DNA of 64,000 nucleotides from Narthecium ossifragum (lineage: Eukaryota > Streptophyta > Magnoliopsida > Dioscoreales > Nartheciaceae): assembly GCA_963920575.1 (NCBI GenBank), contig OY986966.1, forward strand, positions 139,001 through 203,000. Reading direction: 5' to 3'. Positions 23,931 to 34,891 of the stretch are shown here, one piece after another. How positions within the stretch are numbered: the stretch's first letter is position 1; every line of letters begins with the position of its first letter. The notes beneath the pieces are model-generated. The model worked only from the letters and a program-made list of their open reading frames with translations, had not been told where the DNA came from and searched no databases. The position numbers and the translations under genes were made by a program.

Positions 23931-26109
23931 GTGTTTGTCGCGCCCCGACCCGCAGGGCGCAACCGGGCCGGGGGCGCGAGGGGGAAACCACCTACAACAA
24001 CTAGCCTCAACTGGCGAAAACAATTGAGACTACAAGACAGCTGACGGAAACAGCTGCCAACAGGCACAAGCGGAAGCAAAGAACTAAACGACAACTATTA
24101 ACATTTATTACAAACCAGCAATAAAAAGTTAACATGGTTTAGTACAACAGCTACATGGGATCACAATCCCCAAAAAGAAACCACAACACCCACCGGGGTC
24201 TCCGCGAACGCACAGACGAACCCATCCTGACCCTCAGACATGATCAGGATCCGGAGCACTGCCTCGAGACGACCGAGGGGGTAACACTGGGACAGAGCGG
24301 CCACCTGCACCTGCAACAAACACAGTCCAGGTAGGCATGAGCAACAGCTCAACAGGGTCCTACTCTACAACTCCCACAAACAAGGGTAAAGCAACCGGAC
24401 ACACTCTCATGCCAAGTACCGAGGCTTGCCAAGGATCCCACAATCCCATCAATAACCCGAAGGGTTCCTGTCCTAGGTGCGTATCTCCGATAACGCCACT
24501 GCTCAGGGGTGGGCAACTCCGACATTCCCTGACGCAGGGTGGACACGACGCAACCAGTAGGACCCCCTTCTCCAAGCGGGATCTCCGCACTTGGCGGAAC
24601 AACCGAAGTTAAGACTACCATCACTCGGTACTCCAAGCAGCAGAGTCAACACCCACCCAACCTACCCTAGCATGCCTAATGCACAGGTAAACAGGGCAGG
24701 ATAGATATGATAAAGCTGTAACCAACCAACACAGCAAGGGCACACCTTTGGCCCATTTATACTAAACACTCCCGAGGGTCATGACTCCCTCGGTTCACCA
24801 CAAAGCGGTAAGGGCATACTGTCAGCCCATTTATTCTACACAACCCGAGATGCATCACTCTCTCGGTTCAACCACAAAGCGATAAGCATACATGCATAGC
24901 TCATTACAGGATAAACCCCGAGGGTAAAACCGTAAAAACCACTTGCATGCGAAGCCCTGCGGGCAAAACAGCACTTAACGCAAGTAAAACCCTCTCTGCA
25001 CCGAAAGAGATCGATCTCATATAGCATGGAGATCGATCTTCCTCGAGGCTAGAAGCACCCGTCCTGGTCACCCCCACGAGATCGATCTCCACCCTTATGA
25101 AGATCGATCTTGTAGGTGACGCGGACGCAAACCGCACAGGCACCAGTCGCCAAGAGATCGATCTCCCTCCCAGGGAGATCGCTCTCGCTCGGGCGGGCTG
25201 GGCCACCCCGACCAAGATCGATCTCTCCCCAAGAGATCGATCATGATTGGGTTCACGCCGGCGGCCGGACGGCGAGGAACACCGCCGGAAACCGCCACCA
25301 TACCTCACCAAACTAGGTAGGCTGATAGATCTCAGTGCCACGAAGCTAATGGCTTCAAAACCGGGAAAGAAAAACTCCACAAGGAGATCTAACAAGAAAA
25401 TCAAAACTGGATTTAAAACCCTCAAATAGCCGGAGTTTTAGAAGAAGAACCCTACCTTTTCAACGCAGCTTCGATCCACAAGTCCTACCCCAGGACCTTC
25501 CTCGCCTTGCCACGAACCCAACGAGCCTTCAAGCTCCCGGAGAGGTGGCCGGAGGAGGAAGAACGGCGAGCGAAAGCTCTCAGCCGGAACAGGGGAAAGC
25601 AGAGCCGCGAGGAAGAAGAAGAGAAGAAGGGGAAGAAAGGAAGGGGGAAGGGGCGGGTAAGGCCGGGGGAAAGCCGGCTAAAGCGGGGAAAAGCTGGGGG
25701 AGGGGAGGGAAAGTCTTCCCTCCCCTGACAGGGGAAGCGACGGCCACCGCGGTGGCCGTCCTTCGAAAGCCACCGACAGAGACTTCCAGGCACAGGGAGA
25801 TCGATCTTCATGGACATGGAGATCGATCTTCCTCGCCCAGAACGGCGACCACAAGGCACAGAGAGATCGATCTTCACCTCCATGGAGATCGATCTCCCTT
25901 GCCCAAAACGGAAACCTTGGCTGAGACACAAGCCCAAGCACAGGACTTCCGAACCAGGGTCCACCTAACCTTTCTAAGCAAAAACAAGCATCAACCAAGG
26001 TCTGTGTGTGCACAGCCAGTGTGAAACGACCGCCGAGGCGCAATTTCCCAAATTGCCCTTGGGGTAAACAGCAAGCCACAGGGATGGAGGGGCAGGTCCT
26101 CACAGTGTT
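23931..26109. mobile_element. Solo LTR, 2169 bp, with 5-bp TSD GTGTT
   Basis: Starts TGTCGCGCCCCGACC (23936) and ends GGGCAGGTCCTCACA (26104), the TG...CA ends of an LTR. GTGTT occurs on both sides (23931-23935 and 26105-26109). Removing the LTR and one GTGTT restores the LINE reading frame across the junction (INTPSCYVTGNRPAWTW), which confirms both borders. There is no internal region or second LTR, so it is a solo LTR from recombination. The length and end sequences fit a Ty3/gypsy element, but the family assignment is inference. It carries twelve GATCGATC-type palindromes at 25007-25896. Confidence 0.93.
25007..25896. repeat. Paired AGATCGATCT palindromes inside the solo LTR
   Basis: Perfect or near-perfect 10-12 bp palindromes with starts near 25007, 25030, 25078, 25101, 25154, 25174 (degenerate), 25215, 25233 (partial), 25798, 25820, 25864 and 25885. 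They form six pairs with about 18-23 bp between the starts of partners. The sequence between pairs differs. Confidence 0.9.
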
Positions 26110-26791
26110 GATGGAAAGAAGTTGCTCTATCATACTTGGATGGAAGAGGGACATGAGCATGTTGACGTTCAAGCTCCCATCTCCAGTGAAGAGGTCATGA
26201 ACCGTCATGCAATGTAGCGATTCATCAGTACTCACCAGGCAGGGGTATGAGATCAAAGGAGCATCTCCGGTCCACCAATCATGCATGACATTAGCGTCGC
26301 ACATCACGCCAGGTTCCCATCTTATGCGCTTACGCAGAATGCTAGTTGCATGACATGGGGAGCGCCAGAGACCTGAGACTGGTGAGTGGCCTCTGTGCAG
26401 AGGAAGAGCCCGAAGAGCCTTGGCAAACTCGTATTTGGCACGGCAGATGATCGTCCAGATGGTATCCTGCGTGTCAAGGAACTTGGTTGCCCGCTTGATT
26501 CTCAAGGCAGACTGCCAACGCATCAAGTCCTTGAGTCCAAGTCCTCCATGCATCTTGAGATGGCACACAACATCCTAGGCTACTCTGGATAGTGATCCTC
26601 ACTTCCCTTGCTAGAGAACCTCATGGGCGAGAGTGAAGATCTTATTGAGTATGGTTGTGGATGTCGAGATGGAGGACATGACAAAAACAGACATGGCCTG
26701 CAACACGGATTGGACAAATACTGCTCGCCCGGCAGCCGCATATATTGTGGCCTTAATTGAGCATCTCCAAGTTATGAGCTTCCATTGCACC

Positions 26792-26854
26792 ACATATATT
26801 GATGGTTCGAGAGGTCTCCGTATGATCCTTATCCATCAAAGATGTCTATGTTTC

Positions 26855-26857
<3 letters not shown>
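26792..26857 (+). repeat. 66-bp direct repeat, right copy
   Basis: Partner of 22880-22945 with two substitutions. It is followed directly by a compound (CT)n(AT)n microsatellite. Confidence 0.85.

Positions 26858-26906
<49 letters not shown>
26853..26906. repeat. (CT)n(AT)n compound microsatellite
   Basis: CT repeats followed by AT repeats, about 54 bp in total. Confidence 0.9.
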
Positions 26907-26910
<4 letters not shown>

Positions 26911-27328
26911 AATGCTTATTCTCCACCATCCATTATGAAAGATCCCACCCCTAACATGCCTTTTTAATCACGAGCATGCAAGCAACTTAGAATGACAAGA
27001 TTTGTTCTCTCTTGAATTTGATCTTTACCACTCACATCTTTGGAGTTTGGAGATATATAGATATAGAATTACTTTTGTTTTCCAAAACTTTCCTGCAAAA
27101 GACGATGCTCTTAATTATTCCATGAAATCATTCTTTCTCATTTTGTATCTATATAAAGCTGGCAAGTTGCACTCCGGAATTATTGTAATGATTTTAGGAA
27201 TATCCTCATCCAGACTCTCTATAGAGAGAGAGAGAGAGTTGCTTTTGTGGAGTAGACAATAGTGTGTGGGGTGGGTGGGTCTATCTGATTTGACTATCTC
27301 TATGACAAGATGACGGACTGCTACATTA
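26907..27328. other. Intergenic stretch
   Basis: No gene seen; a short (GA)n lies near 27222-27237. Confidence 0.25.
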
Positions 27329-28112
27329 AGGGTGCGTTTGACAAACCTGAATCTGATGAATTAGCTGAATGAGGAATCTGTGGAATTAGCTGAATGGGGA
27401 ATGAGCTGAATCTGATGATTCCGTGGATTTTGGTTCTGTTGTTTGGTTGGTCTGTATGGGATGAGCTGAATCTGTTGATTCTGGCGTTTGGCTTGTCTAT
27501 TATGAATGAGCTGAATCTGCTAATTTTGTTCAAATTAATAATAAAACTTTAAATTTTCTTCAAATTAAGACATGTTTTTTATTATAATAATAACAATACC
27601 CACGAGATATGATTGATCGAAATTATTGAAAATTTAGGTCAAATTAATTCTTTGAATGCATCTAATCATGTAAAATGATTGATCGAAATTATTGAAAATT
27701 CAGGTATAATTTGAGTTATAATATATTAAATGATTTTATAAATTAAATTACATCAAATATTTGCTTTAAAAAATACTCAATATTGGTCTCATAACGAAGA
27801 TATCGATGATATCTTTCCAATGAGACTAATTTCATAAAGTTTCAACATGTATATTTAAAATTATGATAAATATAACCATTTTAAATATTAAGGAGGTAAA
27901 ATGGTCATTCTGGATTTCTTCAAATTCAGGATCCACATCCGAATGTATAGCGACATCCGCCGCGATTCTAAATTTTTGGAATCCGACGCGGGTCGGATCC
28001 GGCCGATTCCAAATCACAAAACGAGCCAAACAAGAGAATGGGTTGAATGCGGAATCCGCTCATTCCCCATTTCATCTAATCCTCCCCATACCATGGTTGC
28101 CAAACGGACCCT
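27329..28112. mobile_element. Candidate non-autonomous DNA transposon (about 784 bp)
   Basis: Terminal inverted repeats AGGGTGCGTTTGACAAAC (left) and, reversed, AGGGTCCGTTTGGCAACC (right). The inside has several GAGCTGAATCTG-type direct repeats near the left end, related GGAATCCGCTCATTCCCC wording near the right end, and an AT-rich core. There is no transposase. The flanks TAA / TAG could be a degenerate 3-bp duplication of the PIF/Harbinger kind, but this is uncertain. Confidence 0.6.
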
Positions 28113-28334
28113 AGCCTCTATTTGATATCGGATTAGAAAAAGTGAGGTCAAGAGGATAGGATAGATGATGTTAGAAAAAGTGAGGTTAAAAAATAAGAGT
28201 AAAAAAAATATAGACGAATGAGGTAGGTGAAATAATGGTAACTCCATAATTCTTACTTTGATGTTTAGATAAAAAATAAGAATAAAAGAAAATAATCCCA
28301 TTTTAACCCCTTATCCCTCAATCAAAGGAGGGCT
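28113..28334. mobile_element. Candidate MITE (about 220 bp), abutting the previous element
   Basis: Terminal inverted repeats AGCCTCTATTTGAT (left) and, reversed, AGCCCTCCTTTGAT (right). The inside is AT-rich with GAAAAAGTGAGGTxAA repeated twice. It lies directly next to the larger element. Confidence 0.5.
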
Positions 28335-29377
28335 AATTCCTTTTGAAGAACCCCATGTTTTCCCGTTCAAACGGGATTTTTCCGACCGTGGGCGTGTGCA
28401 ACCCCGGCCCCATCCCCACTATCTACTATCTATCATCCACCGATCCCTTTCCGCCCTTTTGACCCAGTGCCTTACTCAATCCTATCCATATCCATCAATA
28501 GTAAGCATCTCTTTTACTTATGTACATCCCTCGATCCCCTTCGCTGTGCGTTTAACATGGCCCGACTCAAATACCAATCAAACACCTCCAACTTTACACA
28601 TTAGTGGGTGGCGGTCATCATTAATACGTGGATTTGGACGCCATGCTGCGTTCGTCGGTGGGCCTGATTCATCAAATGTTTCTAGGTGGAGGGGCGCGGT
28701 ATCATAAAATGTATTTATTATGTTAAAAAAATATTAATCATAAAATTTGAAATCTTAACATCATTTCAAAATACAAAAGATACATACGCCCTTCTCTCCA
28801 TTACTCTCACCACAACATCCTCTTTTAACCTCGTATCCACCCCTCAACACCACTCCGGTGAGCCTCCCTCCATCCTCCCCGGGCTCCAACCCTCGTAGGA
28901 ACTGACGCGGCCCCTTGCTCAGCAACGTCACATCCGACGTCTCCAGCATCATCCACCATCAGATCCAAGGACCCCTTGTCGCCGCAAGCCTCCTCCGTCC
29001 ATTCTCCGATGACCAAGCACCGCCGTCCTCTCCTAACTCGCGATTTGTCTTCTCCATGAACTCCAGTGCCGCCTCCTCTCAACTACATCGCCTCCAGCCT
29101 TCTCGGTTCCATCCGACCACCTCGTCGAATGGTGACTCTTCCAAAAATGTTCCTCGGCGAGATCCGTCGGGCACCACCCTCCCCTACACGAAGATGTCGT
29201 CATCCTCGAGGACCTCGACGAGCAACACACGATTGAGTTGGTTCAACCAAGTCAGGTGCTCCGAATCCGATTTGATCTGATATAATATGGTCTGGTCTCA
29301 TTCAGATCCGGCCCAGGTTGATCCACCTCAACCATTGGACTTGATCAGATTCCTCTATGATATGATCCGGTTCATTG
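28335..29377. other. GC-rich unassigned region
   Basis: About 1 kb with several overlapping open frames on both strands (28790-29280) but no domain that I recognise and no consistent gene model. Given the gene fragment that follows, captured or decayed coding sequence is possible. Confidence 0.25.
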
Positions 29378-29630
29378 ACGAGGGTGGTGTAGATTGGGAC
29401 GTTGTGAGGGGCGAAGCCGCTCATGGTGGTGTGGGCGATGCCTTCGCCCATGGACTCGGCATGCTGGATGAAGCCGTTCATGGGGGCGGAGTCCGAGGAT
29501 GTGTCCTCGGTGTCGAAGATATGCTTGCGGATGTCCTGAAAGGAGTGGATGGGGGTCGGCGTCGATGTAGACAGCTTCGTCTTTCATGAAGACCTTCGGC
29601 GACGACAGATTGGAGGTGGCACACTTGTTG
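29378..29630 (-). pseudogene. Fragment of a non-specific phospholipase C (NPC) gene
   Basis: The minus strand reads VFMKDEAVYIDADP, then after a frameshift SFQDIRKHIF, APMNGFIQHAESMGEGIAHT and MSGFAPHNVPIYTTLVNE. This matches the part of plant NPC enzymes that lies shortly before the conserved FDRWFASVP stretch. The similarity stops sharply at 29378, so neither the catalytic N-terminus nor the rest is there. The assignment rests on recalled family patterns. It is a gene fragment, possibly carried by a transposon. Confidence 0.6.
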
Positions 29631-30456
29631 ATCGCAGGGGTGGAGTTGCAGGGGGAGGGGAGAGGACCTCGGCGCGGGGGGGGGACGATGGAGTTAGAGT
29701 TGGGGTTAGGGCTTGGATTATCATAGGAGCAAAAAGATCATCATAAATGCATAATCAATCATAACTGACCATGAGTGATGTAAAATGATATTTAGACCTT
29801 AAATCTAATTATGGTGGTATATCGGTTAACAAGTTTCAATCAATTGATGTAAACACCAATTAACTGTTGTTTCTATATACCGTCCTCCAAATTGGACCAC
29901 CAACCTACACGGTACCCCTTCTTTTCTCATTCCGCTATATGTGGGCGTCCCCACTCAGCTCATCTCAAACAATTAATAGTTCTAAATACTAAAAGAATTG
30001 ATGATGGTCGTTCGGTTTCAAAGGAATTAATTAAAGACAATGATCATACACAGGTCTCTACTAATTAATATCCCGGCCTCTGTAGGCAATCCATCCTATT
30101 TGCTTTTGCTCTCTTGGCTGCCAGCGCCGTCGGAATCTTACCAATATGGCAATATATATAAAGGGTCATGAGCGCATGAGCGAGAGTGGGAGGGCCCTCT
30201 TCCACACTAACAAGACGTGAAATGCGTTTTGCATAGATAGATAGATAGATTAGATGGGAAGGAGTGACCGGAGGTGCTATGAAGAGAAGACTAATGACCA
30301 TGGTGGCGGTGGTGGCCGGCCGGTGGTGATACCCCACATGCGCACGTGGTCTCTCCGACCCCTCCAGTCCATAGATATTTGAAAATGCAGAGTCAGGTGT
30401 CTCTTGACGATTGGGAGCTCATGCAGTCCCGTGGGACTAACACAACCACATTAAAC
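29631..30456. other. Intergenic stretch
   Basis: A GC-rich left edge then ordinary AT-rich DNA with a short (GATA)n near 30234-30250. No gene recognised. Confidence 0.25.
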
Positions 30457-30730
30457 TTAGTCTCGTTTGATACATGATTAACTTTATCCCGGGTTAAGGG
30501 ACTTTATTTTACATTTTGAGAATAACTTTATAATGATTATTTGAAATAAGAGAAAAATAGAGTGAAGAATGGGGATAACTTTATAATGATTACTTAGAAT
30601 AAGGGAAATGATGTTTGGGGTTAAGGAGTGGAATAAGTAGTGGATTCAGGAATATCACCTGAATATTCCCCCCATTAACCTGAGGTAAGGATTATTCATG
30701 AAATTTATTTCCGTACGAAATAGGACCTAA
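30457..30730. mobile_element. Candidate MITE (about 274 bp)
   Basis: Terminal inverted repeats TTAGTCTCGTTTGATAC (left) and, reversed, TTAGGTCCTATTTCGTAC (right). Inside is a duplicated phrase GGGATAACTTTATAATGATT. The TTA/TAA ends fit PIF/Harbinger-like insertion. Confidence 0.55.
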
Positions 30731-31039
30731 TATATACAGCGACGGTGGGGAGGTGCTGAGGAGATCGAGGAATCAAATACCCTTGTCATGATCCATGGAG
30801 AGTCATGAGTGGCCTATGGCCGGATTTCGGGCATGCACTCGGACGAAGCGGGATCCTACGCACGCGCGGGGCGCATTGATTCTTAATTAGGGCCTCCGCC
30901 GTTCACTCGCCTTACCCAGTTTTTTTTTTTTTTTTTTTTTGATGAATTGAGCCGTTAGGCTAGTTTAAGGAAAAAACTCCACTTACATCAGTCCCATAAA
31001 GGAGGGTCAGGAGCACCCTCCAGTGACCAGACGAAAAGA

Positions 31040-31123
31040 GAACTAGACTCCCTAGACCAACGGGCAAGCCGCAACCACTCTATCTGCCCCTGCACCCCTA
31101 GTATTCCAGCAGATGTAATTCAT
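31040..31123 (-). pseudogene. LINE ORF2 stub (start of endonuclease)
   Basis: From the ATG at 31123 the minus strand reads MNYICWNTRGAGADRVV, the typical start of a plant LINE ORF2 endonuclease, then stops within about 24 codons, after which the 3' tail of the element follows. Confidence 0.75.
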
Positions 31124-31349
31124 TGATCAACTGGACAGGAGGCCAGTTGCTCGCCCGGAGAATAGACGTATCTTCTCTTCTTCTTTTTCTCAACCAAAGC
31201 TGCCCCATCAGAGCACCCTGCCACCACCAAAGCCATCTCTGCATCACCATCATAGCTTTCTACTTCTTCTCCTTCCTCCATGGTCACATACCGCGAGGGA
31301 TCATAAACTGGAGTATCAGCTTGTAAGGCAGCATTCATCTTGGCAACAG

Positions 31350-32726
31350 CTATTGCACACCAAGCCCATTAGAGCCTATAGCAATATGGCCCTGCCTATT
31401 TGACTCCAACCGACTATACAAGCCAGGCTGTGAGGCACAAGATGCAGGCTCCATCGATGGTAGCTTGCCACGTTGCCCCTGGGTTCCTGCGCCTTCACCT
31501 ACCCCTTCGCCTCCTACTCTGCCAACGATCAAATCCTTGCCAGTCCGCTGCAATGCCTGCTGCCGCCCCTTACCCAAGCCGACGACCTCGTGCCATACTT
31601 GAGTGCACGGCCGGCGATCTCCCCCATTGGTTGAGCTACGTGGTTGATTGACATCCATCCGCCGATCCACATCATTCCTCGGTAACCTCGCGCGCAGTGC
31701 ACGATTTCCAAGGTGCATGAACCGAGGTTTCGTACGCCGGACGATTTGCCAGCCCTCCGTCTCCGATCCGACGATGACATCCTTCGATGAAACCGGGTTC
31801 ATCTTCTCCACTGGCATATGATGCTGAGAAGAGCCCCTCGCAGAGGTATGCGTACCTACATTTTCTTGATCTTGTCCACCAACAGAGCAGTCCTCCATCT
31901 CTACTTCCTTCCCCTTTTGGATTGGCTTAGCCACAGGGCACCGATCAACCATATGTCCAATATGAGCACACCTTGGGCAGATTGTTATGTTCTCGTACAC
32001 AAAGGAGACGTGGTGAAGGACACCTCTCTTCCTTACAGGCACCTTCATCTTGACCGGTTGGTCAAGATGAAGCTCAACACAAGCTCTTGCATACCTCCCT
32101 CTGGCCGCCTCCACTGTAGGAACGTCAACTTCTAAGGGCATGCCAATTGAGGCCACAACCTGCAGGATAACTTCCTCATCATATAGCTCAATATCAAGCT
32201 CAGGGATTCTAACATAGACATGCATTGTCTTGAAACTGGAAGCATCAGGAGTCCACCCTTCCCTCCATCTAAGCAAAGAAAGCATATGTCCATTAACCGC
32301 CCAAGGACCCTTGGTGAGCACATAATGCATATCCAACTCATTCTCAAATCTGAAAACAAAAACTCCATCTCGTAAATCAACCACCTGAAACTTCTCCATC
32401 GTTCCCCATAGTTGCGAGAGCTTATGTCTCAATACCAGCAGAGGAATACGCCCTCCCATGAACCTTCCGTAGAGTGAGTGCTGCCATTTTCTGCAACAAC
32501 GGTCAAGCAACTCATCCTCTAGCACAACCTCATCTGCATATAATGAACCAATCTTCGCTCTCTGCTCCGGAGTAACAATCACCGTTTTCTGTCGCGTGCT
32601 TGCAGCAGCTGCGGCATAGGAGCGAGCAGGCAGCCCCCCGCGCCCATCCGGAGGGCGAGAGCCCCCTGGGGACTTCGTACCTCCAACACCATCCCTGGCA
32701 TAATGGTCACTAACCTCTACTTCCAT
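31350..32726 (-). CDS. LINE ORF1 protein (DUF4283 and CCHC zinc knuckle)
   Basis: 458 codons. The first half has the DUF4283 pattern (LLDRCCRKWQHSLYGRF, LWGTMEKFQVVDLRDGVFVF, LTKGPWAVNGHMLSLLRW), followed by a zf-CCHC_4 knuckle (CPRCAHIGHMVDRC). Such proteins bind the element's RNA. The C-terminal part continues in another frame (31338-31120, MNAALQADTPVYDPSRY), so a frameshift near 31352 has cut off the natural end. Confidence 0.85.
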   Translation of the reverse strand: MEVEVSDHYARDGVGGTKSPGGSRPPDGRGGLPARSYAAAAASTRQKTVIVTPEQRAKIGSLYADEVVLEDELLDRCCRKWQHSLYGRFMGGRIPLLVLRHKLSQLWGTMEKFQVVDLRDGVFVFRFENELDMHYVLTKGPWAVNGHMLSLLRWREGWTPDASSFKTMHVYVRIPELDIELYDEEVILQVVASIGMPLEVDVPTVEAARGRYARACVELHLDQPVKMKVPVRKRGVLHHVSFVYENITICPRCAHIGHMVDRCPVAKPIQKGKEVEMEDCSVGGQDQENVGTHTSARGSSQHHMPVEKMNPVSSKDVIVGSETEGWQIVRRTKPRFMHLGNRALRARLPRNDVDRRMDVNQPRSSTNGGDRRPCTQVWHEVVGLGKGRQQALQRTGKDLIVGRVGGEGVGEGAGTQGQRGKLPSMEPASCASQPGLYSRLESNRQGHIAIGSNGLGVQ

Positions 32727-34858
32727 CTCTCCTGTGGGGAATTCGCTCGCCGCCTTACCCAGTTATTTCCTCCACACTAATTAAGCTAGCCCGCCTTCTT
32801 TTTTTAAGTTTTAACCCTCCTCCCCATTTGACCCGATTTAACCGGGCGGGTCCATGCATGGATTGCTCCCCAACTCTTGAAGTCAGTCTCCTTCACTTAC
32901 TTCAATCTTACCCGCACGGTAAAAATAACATCTATCTCTCATCGAGTCATCTCCTCTCATGGCAAAAGCTGTACTCGCCCGCCTACCATGCACTACTGCT
33001 AATTGGTGGTACCTTTGTATATTATGCTATTGTCATCGGATGGCTGCACACAGGCTGGTGGTGAATATATCGATGTATATAGGTGAAGACTAGCCAGTAT
33101 TGGTGGACTTCCAATTGCTCAGAAGCGCCATATCTATATATATACACGAGCACCGAGTCTGTCAGCAATTGACTGAAAAATTAATAGCCAGTTTTAAAGA
33201 ACAAAGTCAACCAATATCTACTTGGGTTATAAATTAAATTAAATCATTCCGATACGTACGCATTGGCTGCCAGCAGTCTTTCCACGTCAAAATACTCTAA
33301 AAATGAGTAGAATCTGGAATACGTGTCTGAGAAACCAACGCTTTCTAGGTATTGCTGGCCTACGACATGTAGTTAGCTAGCTATAATAGCATTGCATATG
33401 TGTACATGTACGGGTTTAGTAGTTGAAGTTGTAGAATATGCATGGCTGCTTTCCAAAACGTATCCAGAACAACTCATAGATCAAGTTATTCGTGCGCTTT
33501 CGTAGGATATAGATAATCCAAAGCATCTAAAGCGACTTATGCACATGACCAAGGGCCGGCCACCAGTTATTCATGTATACTCCCCATGCTAATTAAGCTC
33601 GTGCCTCCAGCACATGAGCAATTATAGAAGCACTTGCCATTCTGGCTTATATAGAGAATACCATGAACCTGTATCGTAAACACCACAACAGGTTGCTTTA
33701 GCACTCAGATGCCATATATAATAGGACTAGAAGTCTAATGAGTGATACCGAGTTCTAAAGCAAAGGCGATGTTGGGACTCCTATAACGAGGGCGAGCCAT
33801 ATATGCGTGGTGTTGATAACATATATACATATATATGCCGTAACACGCATGGGCAGGGCAGGCCGGTTGACTTCACGTGAGGAAGCTGACGATAGACGTG
33901 TTCTTTAAACTTTAAATTGGAACGGTCGTTCCAAGGAACTTATGACTTATGAGGGACATTAGATGCATGCCTCGATTCGTGGGGTCACATTAGCAAATTA
34001 ATACACATGCATATGGTCGCTGTATTAATTGACTAATCCTACGAAAACTCACTCTAAGCCATCCTCGATCCATTGGTTAACGCGCGTATTACTTACGTGC
34101 TTCTGATCTGAAAAATATTTATTAATTTTAGCTCAACGATTTGGAAGTTTCTATAGCTTAGTTATTAGGACAATGGAAATCCTAGAGCAGGAAGCGTGCT
34201 AGGGATATAATCATATAATTAAAAGAATCCTAGTTTCAAGGCGTCGTAAATGTGATGTTATGAATGACATGATACGGTCGAGTACGTTTGATCTGGGTTT
34301 CGTTCACTGTGGTAATTACTGCTTTCAGTGCAGGCATTAATTGCTGATCAGAGATGCCAATGCCAATTACAGCTTCGCGCGCGCATCCCTTGCAATCTTG
34401 TTGGGGCTTAACCTTAACCTTATTCGATAATGAGGGAGCGATATATATGAACAAGGATTAATTCGATCAACAACTAACTAGTCCATTGATTCGAGGACAT
34501 TAATTCCATTGAGATCTCCCGTATCTGATCAATGATGGACATGATAGGCCGGCTCGCACCACCAAACTGCTGAAAGGAAGGAGAGAGATCTTTATACATA
34601 TGTAACAGCTAAGCTTAGTTTTACATGTGGCTCATCGTTCAACACTCGTCTTCTCATTTGATCCATTCCCACTTGTAAGATATATATATATATATATATA
34701 TATGTATGCATGTGTAGTCTCGAGAAGACAAACGCCCCGTGCTCCCCATCCTTCTCGTCTGCTCCGCCAGCAGGCTCCGTCCCTCGCTTGTCTCCACCTT
34801 AAGGGGAAGATTTAAGCAGGGAAATATATACATGGAGACTAAATGCCGATGAACAGAT

Positions 34859-34883
<25 letters not shown>
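34859..34883. repeat. Run of 25 G
   Basis: An uninterrupted homopolymer of G. It could form a G-quadruplex, and its length in the assembly may be unreliable. Confidence 0.85.

Positions 34884-34891
<8 letters not shown>

Larger units (their letters stand above)
22946..26791 (-). mobile_element. 5'-truncated LINE (RT end, zf-RVT, RNase H), split by a solo LTR
   Basis: Read on the minus strand, the order is: end of the reverse transcriptase region (26793-26611, AAGRAVFVQSVLQAMSVFVM), a LINE middle part (about 26590-26110, GGLGLKDLMRWQSALRIKRA), the inserted LTR, the zf-RVT domain (23930-23574, WKAPAWPRPKMFLWKLLHEK, and a CPRCGVAEETLEHVLFQC zinc-binding motif), then RNase H (23477 to about 22970, YKQVLVESNSLHVV). 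Several stops and frameshifts show that it is dead. The 5' end with ORF1 and the endonuclease is missing. I see no poly(A) at its 3' end. Confidence 0.85.
30909..32764 (-). mobile_element. Internally deleted LINE (ORF1 plus ORF2 stub) with poly(A) and TSD
   Basis: A minus-strand insertion bounded by CGCCTTACCCAGTT on both sides (30909-30922 and 32751-32764), with a poly(A) of about 22 bases at its 3' end (T at 30920-30941). It contains a long ORF1 and the first two dozen codons of ORF2, then jumps to the 3' end. The length is about 1.8 kb instead of the usual 5-7 kb, so the whole endonuclease/RT part is missing. Confidence 0.9.

Noticed and set aside
24100..26100. Long frames on both strands in the 24-26 kb region
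   Set aside because: They lie within the non-coding solo LTR, and the palindromes keep frames open; no retrotransposon domain is present.
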